A DNA stretch of 64,000 bases, from contig PGZL01000012.1 in NCBI GenBank assembly GCA_002840095.1, positions 1 through 64,000 of the forward strand, given 5' to 3'. Under the pieces are notes generated by a model. It saw only the letters and a program-made list of their open reading frames with translations, was not told where the DNA came from and did no database searches. Below, piece after piece: positions 26,561 through 35,041 of this stretch. Position 1 is the stretch's first letter; each line of letters starts with the position of its first letter. Made by a program: the position numbers and the translations under genes. This stretch comes from Gammaproteobacteria bacterium HGW-Gammaproteobacteria-1 (GTDB lineage Bacteria > Pseudomonadota > Gammaproteobacteria > Thiohalomonadales > Thiohalomonadaceae).

Positions 26561-29200
26561 ATGACCATCAAAACCACCTGTCCCTACTGCGGCACCGGTT
26601 GCGGCCTCATCGCCGAGGTCGGCGCCGACGGCGTCGCATCGATCAAGGGCGATATCGAGCATCCGGCCAACTACGGCCGCCTGTGCTCCAAGGGTGCCGC
26701 TCTGGGAGAGACACTCGATCTGGAAGGCCGCCTGCTGCAACCGCAGATCAACGGCGCGGAGGCCGGCTGGAGCGACGCCCTCGATACCGTCGCCGTCGGA
26801 CTGCGCGATACCATCGAGCAGCACGGCCCCGATGCAGTGGCCTTTTACGTCTCCGGGCAGTTGCTCACCGAAGACTATTACGTCGCCAACAAGCTGATGA
26901 AGGGCTTCCTCGGCAGCGCCAACATCGACACCAATTCGCGCCTGTGCATGGCCTCCAGCGTGGCCGGGCACAAACGCGCCTTCGGCAGCGACAGCGTGCC
27001 GTGCAGCTACGAGGACCTGGAGCGGGCCAAGCTGATCGTACTGGTGGGCTCCAACGCCGCCTGGTGCCACCCGGTGCTGTACCAGCGCATTGCGCAGGCG
27101 CGGCGCGACCATCCCGATCTGCAACTGGTGGTGATCGATCCGCGCCGCACCGCCAGCTGCGAAGGCGCCGACATGCACCTGCCGCTGGCGCCGGGCTCGG
27201 ACGCCGTGCTGTTCAACGGACTGCTGGCCTACCTGCACGCGCAGGGCGAGCAGAACCAGCTGTTCACCACCCATCACACCCAGGGCCTGGATGCCGCCCT
27301 CGCCGCCGCACACGCCGGCAGCGCCGACATCGCCGCCGTCGCCGCGGCCTGTGATCTGGCGCCGGAAACGGTGCGCGCGTTCTACAGCCTGTTCGCCCGT
27401 ACCGAACGCGTCGTCACTGTCTACTCGCAGGGCGTCAACCAATCGTCCAGCGGCACCGACAAGGTCAACGCCATCATCAACTGCCATCTCTACACCGGCC
27501 GCATCGGCCGTCCCGGCATGGGCCCGTTCTCCTTCACCGGCCAGCCCAACGCCATGGGCGGGCGCGAAGTGGGCGGCCTGGCCAACCAGCTCGCGGCGCA
27601 CATGAACATAGAGGATGACGGGCAGCGGGCACTGGTGCAGGACTTCTGGAATGCGCCGCACATGGCGAGCCGCGCCGGACGCAAGGCCGTGGATCTGTTT
27701 CAGGCCATCGCCGCCGGCGAGGTGAAGGCCGTATGGATCATGGGCACCAATCCGGTGGTCAGCCTGCCCGACGCCGACCGCGCCCGCGCCGCACTGCAAA
27801 ACTGTCCGCTGGTGATCGTCTCCGACTGCATGGCCGACACCGACACCATGCGCCTCGCCCACATCCGCCTGCCGGCGCTCGCCTGGGGCGAAAAGGACGG
27901 CACCGTCACCAACTCCGAGCGGCGCATCTCGCGCCAACGTGCCTTTCTTCCCGCGCCCGGCGCGGCACGGCCGGACTGGTGGATCGTCGCCCAGGTGGCG
28001 CAGCGCCTTGGCCATGGCGCCGCCTTCGCCTGGAACACGCCCGCCGCCATCTTCCGCGAACACGCCGCGCTGTCCGGCCTTGCCAACGACGGCCGCCGCG
28101 GCTTCGATATCGGCGCCCTGCACGACATCGACGACGACACCTACGCCCGACTCAAGCCGGTGCAATGGCCGGTCACGGCGAGTGCACCCAACGGCACGGC
28201 GCGTCTGTTCGGCGACGGCCGCTTCCACACCGCCGACGGCCGTGCCCGTTTCATCGCCGTCACGCCGCAGGCGCCCAAAGCCGCCGTCGATGCCGACTTC
28301 CCGCTGCGCCTCAACACCGGCCGCCTGCGCGATCAGTGGCACACCATGACCCGCACGGGGAAATCCATCCGCCTCTCCAGCCACGACCCGGAACCCTGCG
28401 CGACGCTGCATCCGCTCGATGCCGCCGACCTCGGCATTGCCGACGGCGCCCTGGTGCGCGTCGCCAGCCCCTTGGGCGAGGTGATCATGCGCGCCGCGCT
28501 GAGTGACGCGCAGCGCCGGGGCGACGTGTTCGCGCCCATGCACTGGAACGATCGCTACAGCGCACGGGGTCGCATCAACACCCTGGTGGCCGCCCACACC
28601 GATCCCCATTCCGGCCAGCCCGAATCCAAACACGCCGTCGCCGCGGTGACGCCGTTTGCCGCCGCCTGGCACGGCCTGTTGCTCACCCGCCGCCGCCTCG
28701 CCCCCGGCACCGATTACTGGAGCTGCGCGCGCAGCGCCGGAGCCTGGCGCTACCGGCTGGCCGGCGCGGCCGTGCCGGATGAATGGGCGACGCAGGCGCG
28801 CGCCCTGCTCTGCGCACCGGACCACGACGTAGGCTGGATCGAATACCTGGACAGCGCCGGCGGACGCTACCGCGCCGCACGCCTGGTCAACGGCCGGATC
28901 GAAAGCTGCCTGTTCGTCGCGCCGACCGGGGAACTGCCCGACAGCGACTGGCTGGAGACCCTGTTCGCGGAACCGTTCCTGAGTCCGCAGCAGCGGCAAA
29001 ACCTGCTGACCGGGCGTGCGCCGCAGGGCGGCGATCACGGCGGCGGCATCGTCTGCGCCTGCCACGGCGTGCGCGCCGGAGCCATCCGCGACGCCATCGC
29101 CGCCGGCGCCGCGACGGTGGACGCCATCGGCGCCGCTTCGAAGGCCGGCACCGGCTGCGGCTCCTGCGTGCCGGAGATTCGGCAGATGTTGCACGGGTAA
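26561..29200 (+). CDS. nasA: Assimilatory nitrate reductase catalytic subunit
   Basis: Molybdopterin oxidoreductase of 879 residues that reduces nitrate to nitrite in the cytosol. The N-terminal [4Fe-4S] motif is CPYCGTGCGL followed by LCSKG. Mo-bis-MGD blocks include DTNSRLCMAS and GRPGMGPFSFTGQPNAMGGREVGG. The molydopterin-dinucleotide-binding domain contains LNTGRLRDQWHTMTR (about residues 585-690). A C-terminal BFD [2Fe-2S] domain (CACHGVRAGAIRDA...CGSC) is present, as in the Klebsiella-type enzyme. There is no Tat signal. ATG 26561 puts the first cysteine at residue 7, as usual. No dedicated NasB/NasC electron-transfer subunit follows, so the electron donor is not encoded here. Confidence 0.96.
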   Translation: MTIKTTCPYCGTGCGLIAEVGADGVASIKGDIEHPANYGRLCSKGAALGETLDLEGRLLQPQINGAEAGWSDALDTVAVGLRDTIEQHGPDAVAFYVSGQLLTEDYYVANKLMKGFLGSANIDTNSRLCMASSVAGHKRAFGSDSVPCSYEDLERAKLIVLVGSNAAWCHPVLYQRIAQARRDHPDLQLVVIDPRRTASCEGADMHLPLAPGSDAVLFNGLLAYLHAQGEQNQLFTTHHTQGLDAALAAAHAGSADIAAVAAACDLAPETVRAFYSLFARTERVVTVYSQGVNQSSSGTDKVNAIINCHLYTGRIGRPGMGPFSFTGQPNAMGGREVGGLANQLAAHMNIEDDGQRALVQDFWNAPHMASRAGRKAVDLFQAIAAGEVKAVWIMGTNPVVSLPDADRARAALQNCPLVIVSDCMADTDTMRLAHIRLPALAWGEKDGTVTNSERRISRQRAFLPAPGAARPDWWIVAQVAQRLGHGAAFAWNTPAAIFREHAALSGLANDGRRGFDIGALHDIDDDTYARLKPVQWPVTASAPNGTARLFGDGRFHTADGRARFIAVTPQAPKAAVDADFPLRLNTGRLRDQWHTMTRTGKSIRLSSHDPEPCATLHPLDAADLGIADGALVRVASPLGEVIMRAALSDAQRRGDVFAPMHWNDRYSARGRINTLVAAHTDPHSGQPESKHAVAAVTPFAAAWHGLLLTRRRLAPGTDYWSCARSAGAWRYRLAGAAVPDEWATQARALLCAPDHDVGWIEYLDSAGGRYRAARLVNGRIESCLFVAPTGELPDSDWLETLFAEPFLSPQQRQNLLTGRAPQGGDHGGGIVCACHGVRAGAIRDAIAAGAATVDAIGAASKAGTGCGSCVPEIRQMLHG

Positions 29201-29208
29201 GCGTTTCT

Positions 29209-29275
29209 GGTGCGCAGTGCGCACCCTACGATACTTGCCCTTGCCGGCGTATTTGTAGGGTGCGCACCGCGCACC
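29209..29275. repeat. TGCGCAC palindromic element
   Basis: GGTGCGCAGTGCGCACCCTA (from 29209) and its inverted partner, GTAGGGTGCGCACCGCGCAC (from 29255), flank 25 bp. The same pair occurs at 5693, 34825, 34941 and 51678. It begins nine bases after the nasA stop. Confidence 0.85.
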
Positions 29276-29357
29276 ATGCCGGAGCCACCGCTGACGGACG
29301 ATGCCCGTGTCCGTAGGCCCGATATAGCGATAGCGGTATCGGGCAACTACAAACGCA

Positions 29358-29481
29358 GATACAAGAGCAAAGAGACAAGATACAAGGGGATGAGTGCGCT
29401 GGGCGCACGGTTGTTTATATCGCAACAAACACGAGCGCAGCGAGCTCGTTCCCTTGCATCTTTCCTCTTGTATCTTTCCTC
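29358..29481. repeat. 7-bp periodic inverted repeat (ACAAGAN type)
   Basis: The left half (about 29358-29387) repeats ACAAGAN or GCAAAGAN. The right half (about 29450-29481) repeats the complement, CTTGTAT/CTTTCCT. The centre carries ACGAGCGCAGCGAG, shared with 18000. Together with the element at 29209 this accounts for the 306 bp before the glycosyltransferase gene. Confidence 0.7.
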
Positions 29482-29506
29482 TGCTTCCGGCCGTTATCAT
29501 GCGCTC

Positions 29507-30526
29507 ATGTCCGCCACCCCGCCCCTCGTCTCCGTCCTGCTGCCGTTCTACAACGCCGCGGCCACGCTGGACGAAACCCTGCACTCGATCCGGCAACAGA
29601 CCTTCACTGCATTCGAACTGATCGCCGTCGACGACGGCAGCGACGACGACTCGGCGGCGATCGTGCGGCATCACGCCCGTGACGACGGGCGCATCCGCCT
29701 GTTGCAACCGGGCCGGCAGGGCGTGGTGGGCGCCATGAACAGCGCGCTGGCGGCGGCGCGCGCGGCCATCGCCGCACGCATGGACGCCGACGACCTGATG
29801 GCGCCCGAACGGCTGGAGCTGCAATACCGCCTGCTGTGCGACCAGCCGCAGCTGGCCGCCGTGGGCAGCCAGGTGCAATTGTTTCCCGAAGAACAGGTGC
29901 AGGGCGGCTTCCACGAATACATCCGCTGGCAGAACGCCTGCATAAGCGCACACGACATCGCCGACGAGATCTACGTCGAACTGCCCATCGCCAATCCCTC
30001 GCTGATGTTCCGCCGCGAAGTCGTGCTGGCCCTGGGCGGCTACCGTGACGGCCCCTTTCCCGAGGACTACGACATGCTGCTGCGCCTGCACCACGCCGGC
30101 CACGCCATGGCCAAGGTGGCGCAGGTGCTGCTGCACTGGCGCGAAAGCGCGGACCGCCTCACCCGCACCGATCCGCGCTACAGCCGCGAGGCCTTCGCCC
30201 GCCTGCGCAGCGACTACCTGGCGCGCGATCCGCGCCTGCATTCGGGCCGCCCGCTGGTCATCTGCGGCGCCGGCCGCCGCACGCGGCAGCGGGCGCAGCT
30301 GCTGCTGGAGCATGGCTTCCGCCCCGTCGCCTGGATCGACATCGATCCGCGCAAGATCGGCAACACCGTGCACGGCGTGCCGGTGCACGCGCCGCAATGG
30401 CTCGACCAGGAGGACAAACCCTTCGTGCTGAGTTACGTGACCAACCACGGCGCCCGCGACGTCATCGCGGCGCAGTTGCAAGGCATGGGATACGTGCGGG
30501 GACGGGACTATCTGATGGTGGGATGA
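29507..30526 (+). CDS. Family 2 glycosyltransferase with C-terminal Rossmann-like domain
   Basis: The protein has 339 residues. A GT-A domain spans residues 1-230 with SVLLPFYNAAATLDETL, the nucleotide-sugar motif AVDDGSDDDS, the DxD-like ARMDADDL and a catalytic-base region in FPEDYDMLLR. After about residue 240 a second domain begins VICGAGRRTRQRA and reads AWIDIDPRKIG. This resembles the small Rossmann domain found at the start of sialic-acid O-acetyltransferase-like enzymes. The acceptor cannot be predicted, but surface polysaccharide synthesis is likely. The ATG at 29507 was chosen since earlier in-frame starts would translate repeats. It appears to be a single gene unrelated to the nitrate operon upstream. 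Confidence 0.87.
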   Translation: MSATPPLVSVLLPFYNAAATLDETLHSIRQQTFTAFELIAVDDGSDDDSAAIVRHHARDDGRIRLLQPGRQGVVGAMNSALAAARAAIAARMDADDLMAPERLELQYRLLCDQPQLAAVGSQVQLFPEEQVQGGFHEYIRWQNACISAHDIADEIYVELPIANPSLMFRREVVLALGGYRDGPFPEDYDMLLRLHHAGHAMAKVAQVLLHWRESADRLTRTDPRYSREAFARLRSDYLARDPRLHSGRPLVICGAGRRTRQRAQLLLEHGFRPVAWIDIDPRKIGNTVHGVPVHAPQWLDQEDKPFVLSYVTNHGARDVIAAQLQGMGYVRGRDYLMVG

Positions 30527-30603
30527 GAGTGCCGCGGAAGGCGGTATCAATGTGCCATGGAGACGGTCTTGAACAAAGACTCTTGCCAAGAGATCAAGTG
30601 TTG

Positions 30604-33600
30604 CTACGCGTCGGAAGGCTCGGCCCACACGAAGCCCTGCTCGCGGAACAGACGCAGACAGACTTCCACCACCGACGGGTCGTAGCGATCACCCTGGTGC
30701 TGCTCGATTTCGTTCAGCGCCAACTTCAACGGCAATGCGGCACGATAGGGACGGTGCGAGGCCATGGCCTCCACCACGTCGGCTACGGCGAGGATGCGTG
30801 CCTCCAGGCAGATGTCGTTGCCGTGCAGCCCCTGGGGATAGCCCGAACCATCCAGGCGCTCGTGGTGCTGCAGGATCATGTCGGCCACCGGCCAGGGAAA
30901 GGAGATGCCGCGAACTATGTCATAGCCCACCTGGGGATGGGTCTTGATCAGATCGAACTCCACGCCGGACAGCTTGCCCGGACGATTGAGGATTTCCGCC
31001 GGGATGTAGATCTTGCCGATGTCGTGGATCAGCGACCCCATCTGCAAGCCGGTGAGACGGCCTTCCGGCAATCCCAGCTCGCGGCCGATGGCCACCGCCA
31101 GACCGGCCACCCGCTGCATGTGACCGGCAGTATAGGGATCGCGCTTTTCCACCGTGAGCGCAATGACGCTCACCGTCTTGATCAGCAGCGAGGACAGTTC
31201 GGCCTGGGCCCAGTCACGCTCCCCCGCGGTACGGCGCATGCGGATGCCGTAGGCCAGGTCATCGGCCAGCTCCTGCAACAATTCCACTTCCGCCGGGGTG
31301 AACGGCTCCGCCTGTTGCGCACAGACGTACAGCACGCCCAGGGCCGAATCGTTATCCGGCAACGGCAATGCGATGACGCTGGCCGCACCCTGGCGGCCCG
31401 AACACATCGGACAGACATCGCTCTCCGCCAACATGCCGCGTTGTATTTCACACCGTTCCAGCGCGGTACACACGATTTGACTGACGATGTCATTGTCGCG
31501 GCAGGCGATATTCCCCATTCCGTCCGCGACTTCACCACAGTGGGCAACGGTGTGCAGGTCCCCCCCTTCATCGCGATGGCCGATCCAGGAGGCTCGATAA
31601 CCCGCCTCGCGCACCAGCACGTCGCAAATTTCCTGCTCGAACTCCGCCTCGCTGTGGGCATAGACCAGGGCGCGGTTGCTCAGGCTGAGCGTACGCAGCA
31701 CGCGGTTCAGCCGCGCCAGGGTCTGCTGGCTCAGCCGCAGCACGATGATCTGTCCCAGCTGGTCGGCCACCGCCTCGATCAAGGCGCGCTCCTCCCGGAG
31801 GAACGGCCCCTCGTCCTGCTGCGGGCGATCGGCGGTATAGAACACCTCCACACCGCCCATTTCCGCGCCGTCCACCTGGATCAGCGCCGCCTGTGTGTGG
31901 CGGCCCTCGCTGAATTGCGGTGACACGTACGCCTGGCCTTGATAGCGGATACGCGCCGTCGCCACTTCGGGATACTGCCAGGCTTCCGGCAGAAGATTCG
32001 CCGCCCGTTGCAGCAGCAGCGACAGCGATGCGTCCTTTTCCTCGGCCAGCTGGGCCACGCGGTACATGCACTGGCTCTCCTTCAGCCGCTTCTGCAACTG
32101 GTGGGCCAGGGTTTTCGCCCGCTCCTCCGCCTCGCGCCGCACGGTGACATCCTCGTGCGTGCCCACCAGGCGCGCCGGCTTGCCGGCCGCGTTGCGCACC
32201 ACATGGCCGCGACTCTGGATCCACACCCAGTGCCCGGCCTTGTGGCGCATGCGAAACTCCATCTGCAGCTGCTCGTCCGTCCCCGTCATCACCGTATCCA
32301 GCTCCACCAGTGCCGCGGGCAGGTCGTCGGGATGGACACGGTTCTGCCATTCGTCGAGGCTGTCGCCGACCTCATCCTCGCCAAGACCAAGCAACGACTT
32401 CCAGCGCGGTGAGTAATACACCTTGCCGGCGGCCACGTCCCAGTCCCACAGGCCGTCGTCGCTGCCCTGCAAGGCCAGGGCCAGCTGTTCCTCGCGCGAG
32501 CGCAGCGCCGCTTCCATGGCGCGGCGCGCGGTGGTGTCGTGGAACATGCCGAGCAGGCATGGCCGGCCGTCCAACTGGATCTGCACGGAGTTCACGTCGG
32601 CGTAGAACACGCTGCCGTCACGGCGCTGCAAGGGAAGGTCGCGTGCCAGGGTGAACTCGCCGCGCGCCTGGCGCGCGAACTGGTCACGCACGTGGTCCAG
32701 CCCCTCCTTGGGATGAATGTCGTCGACACCGAGCCAGTACAGCTCGGCCTCGCTGTATTGCAGCATCTCCGCCATGGCGCGGTTGGCCAACACGAATTTG
32801 TGGTCGGAGAGGTCGGCGACGAGGATGCCGTCACTCGCGGCATCGAACACGCTTTGCAGACGCAGCTGCGATTCGCGCAGCGCCTGCTCCAGCCGGTGCC
32901 GTTCGGTGATGTCCATGCCCGACGACAGGGTGCCGGTGACTTCGCCCGCAGCGTTGCGCAGCACGGTGTTGTGCCAGGCGATGAGGCGGCGCTCGCCGCT
33001 GCGCGGCACGATCCAGTTTTCCGCATACTCCATCGGGCGGCCCGCAATGTGTGCGGCGAACAGTTCCTGCACCTCGCCCCGGCTGCTCGGCGGAATGAAA
33101 CGCTCCAGCCAGTTCTGCCCCAGCAGCTCCTCCTCGCTGTAGCCGAGGATCTCGCAGCCTTTGCGGTTGATCATCTCGATGCGGCCGTCGGCATCCAGCG
33201 CCAGCAGCATGACCGCGGCGATGTCCAGATAGCGCCGGGCACGCTGCTGCTCGTCCTGCAACTTCTGCTCAACCTCGCGCTGCTGCGTTACGTCGCGCAG
33301 GATGTGGATCGAATAGCGATAGTTGCCGGCGTCGTCGCGGATGGCGAAAAAGCGGGAGGCGTAGGCGTGGCCGTCGGCGCCGGCGATCTCCTCCTCATCC
33401 ATGCGCCGTTCCTGCCGCGCCAGCACGCAGGCGGCAGTGGGACCGGGGCCGGGCGGAAACATCTCCCAGTAATGCCGGCCGATGATGTCGGCGTAGTCGA
33501 CCCCGGCGCAGGCGGCATAGGCACGGTTGGCGCGCATTACGCGACCGTCGGCGTCATGGAGGAAGATCGGATCGGACACCGCATCGAAGGCGTCCATCCA

Positions 33601-34674
33601 TTCGCGGTGGGCATGCTCGATGAGTTCCCGGCTCGCCGCCAGGGCGCGGTTCGCCTGTTCCAGATGCCCCGCCCGCCGCGACGAGCTGTACAGGTGGTAG
33701 CTCACCAGCAAGGTGATCAGGATGCCCAGGGCCAGGGCCGCCCAGGCGGTCCAGTCGTGATGCCTGGCCAGAAACTGCCGCGTGGGCGTGAATACCACCC
33801 GCCACGCGCGTCCGGGCAGAAACACCTTGCCTTCCCAGGTGAGGGTGGATTCAGCAGCCTGTTGCAGCGAACGGAACAGCGGCTGGCCGTCGGCGGCGTC
33901 GAACAGTTCAAAGGTGATCTGCTCGGCGCCGGCTATGCGCTGGGTCGAGGCCACCAGCTCGGCAATGCGAAACACGCCGATGGCATGGCCGCGCAGCTGC
34001 TCGCGCCGGGCGCCGGTGTCCGGCGGGATGTCCATGTACTGATAGACGGGACGGAAGAGGAGAAAGCCCAGCCGCCCGCCCTGGGGCCGCAACAGGGTGA
34101 CCGCGCCGCTGGCGGTCATTCCGCCGCTGTCGCGGGCCAGTTCCATGGCCGCACGCCGCACCGGGTTCGCGGCGAGGTCGACGCCGAGAACCGGCCGGTT
34201 GGCAGCCAGCGGCGCGACGAAGTGCACCGGGAAGTACTCCGCCCGCGGCTCCGCCGGCTGTACGCTGCCGTCGGGACCAACCGCGGTGATGGCATAGTCC
34301 GCCAGGCCCTCCGCCCGTACCGCTGCCTCATAACCATCACGCTCCGCCGCCTTGACCCGCGGCAGCCAGGCCAGGGCCTGGACCTCGCCGTGGCGATCCA
34401 GCTGCGCATCCGCAAAGCGCTGGAACTCGCTGCGGCCCACATTCGTCGACGCGTCGTACAGCGCCCCCAGGCTGTCCACCAGTTCCCCCGCCAAATCCAT
34501 CTGGCGTTGCATGCTCTCCAGCAGGCTGGCGGAATGGTGCTGAAAATCGTAGACCGCCTGCTGCCCCTCATACCGGTACAGCAGGCCGAACAGGGATGCA
34601 GACAGCAAGGCCCCCAGCAGCAGGGTCAACAGGACGGAACGTGGCACTAAGCGCTCACCTTGCAGCACGGACAT
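30604..34674 (-). CDS. CHASE-multi-PAS-GAF-HD-GYP phosphodiesterase-like sensor
   Basis: The protein has 1356 residues. A membrane helix (about 14-35) is followed by a periplasmic CHASE domain (about 40-290, including PVHFVAPL and GVDLAANP) and a second helix (about 300-322). PAS domains in series (about 335-860), GAF domains (about 880-1150) and a C-terminal HD-GYP domain (about 1160-1340) follow. HD is near 1217 (HDIGK), HHE near 1270, then DGSGYP. CHASE domains bind small extracellular ligands. The output should be c-di-GMP hydrolysis. A cysteine-rich patch in the GAF region (ERCEIQ then CPMCSGR) may bind metal. The start at ATG 34674 has GGGAAGATCC upstream. The 26 extra codons of the longer frame lack a ribosome site. 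Confidence 0.9.
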   Translation of the reverse strand: MSVLQGERLVPRSVLLTLLLGALLSASLFGLLYRYEGQQAVYDFQHHSASLLESMQRQMDLAGELVDSLGALYDASTNVGRSEFQRFADAQLDRHGEVQALAWLPRVKAAERDGYEAAVRAEGLADYAITAVGPDGSVQPAEPRAEYFPVHFVAPLAANRPVLGVDLAANPVRRAAMELARDSGGMTASGAVTLLRPQGGRLGFLLFRPVYQYMDIPPDTGARREQLRGHAIGVFRIAELVASTQRIAGAEQITFELFDAADGQPLFRSLQQAAESTLTWEGKVFLPGRAWRVVFTPTRQFLARHHDWTAWAALALGILITLLVSYHLYSSSRRAGHLEQANRALAASRELIEHAHREWMDAFDAVSDPIFLHDADGRVMRANRAYAACAGVDYADIIGRHYWEMFPPGPGPTAACVLARQERRMDEEEIAGADGHAYASRFFAIRDDAGNYRYSIHILRDVTQQREVEQKLQDEQQRARRYLDIAAVMLLALDADGRIEMINRKGCEILGYSEEELLGQNWLERFIPPSSRGEVQELFAAHIAGRPMEYAENWIVPRSGERRLIAWHNTVLRNAAGEVTGTLSSGMDITERHRLEQALRESQLRLQSVFDAASDGILVADLSDHKFVLANRAMAEMLQYSEAELYWLGVDDIHPKEGLDHVRDQFARQARGEFTLARDLPLQRRDGSVFYADVNSVQIQLDGRPCLLGMFHDTTARRAMEAALRSREEQLALALQGSDDGLWDWDVAAGKVYYSPRWKSLLGLGEDEVGDSLDEWQNRVHPDDLPAALVELDTVMTGTDEQLQMEFRMRHKAGHWVWIQSRGHVVRNAAGKPARLVGTHEDVTVRREAEERAKTLAHQLQKRLKESQCMYRVAQLAEEKDASLSLLLQRAANLLPEAWQYPEVATARIRYQGQAYVSPQFSEGRHTQAALIQVDGAEMGGVEVFYTADRPQQDEGPFLREERALIEAVADQLGQIIVLRLSQQTLARLNRVLRTLSLSNRALVYAHSEAEFEQEICDVLVREAGYRASWIGHRDEGGDLHTVAHCGEVADGMGNIACRDNDIVSQIVCTALERCEIQRGMLAESDVCPMCSGRQGAASVIALPLPDNDSALGVLYVCAQQAEPFTPAEVELLQELADDLAYGIRMRRTAGERDWAQAELSSLLIKTVSVIALTVEKRDPYTAGHMQRVAGLAVAIGRELGLPEGRLTGLQMGSLIHDIGKIYIPAEILNRPGKLSGVEFDLIKTHPQVGYDIVRGISFPWPVADMILQHHERLDGSGYPQGLHGNDICLEARILAVADVVEAMASHRPYRAALPLKLALNEIEQHQGDRYDPSVVEVCLRLFREQGFVWAEPSDA

Positions 34675-34824
34675 GGATCTTCCCTGACATAGGTGTTTTT
34701 CCCATGTGTCAGTGTAGACAGTAAATGACCATGGCAAGTTGTACCCCGGCAAGGCCGCCGGCGAATATAGGCTTGTTACTTACTTTTGCACCGGGCATTT
34801 CCTGATGCCGGCAGGGACCCGGAC

Positions 34825-35003
34825 GTAGGGTGCGCACCGCGCACCATTGCCCACGCCCAACCCGGCCGGTGCGCAGTGCGCACCCTACCACGCCGGATTT
34901 TGCGGCGGCGGGTTTTGCGCCCGCCGCACTCAGGTAGGACGTAGGGTGCGCACCGCGCACCATTGCCCGCGCCCAACCCGGCCGGTGCGCAGTGCGCACC
35001 CTG
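34825..35003. repeat. Tandem pair of TGCGCAC palindromic elements
   Basis: Two copies of the GTAGGGTGCGCAC...GTGCGCACCCTAC element start at 34825 and 34941, a period of 116 bp. They are joined by the same GCCGGATTTTGCGGCGGCGGGT spacer type. The near-identity of the copies suggests a recent duplication. They fill most of the 367 bp between the CHASE-HD-GYP gene and the CLC gene. Confidence 0.88.
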
Positions 35004-35041
35004 CCAGTGCCGGATTTTGCGGCGGCGGGTGCTTGCTGCGC

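Noticed and set aside
26432-30628. A ~1400-codon open frame on the minus strand opposite nasA and the glycosyltransferase
   Set aside because: It runs across several intergenic repeats and is antisense to genes with clear families. Its composition is that of a shadow frame.
32539-34650. A long + strand frame opposite the CHASE-HD-GYP gene
   Set aside because: Antisense shadow with no recognisable domain, while the minus strand has ordered CHASE, PAS, GAF and HD-GYP domains.
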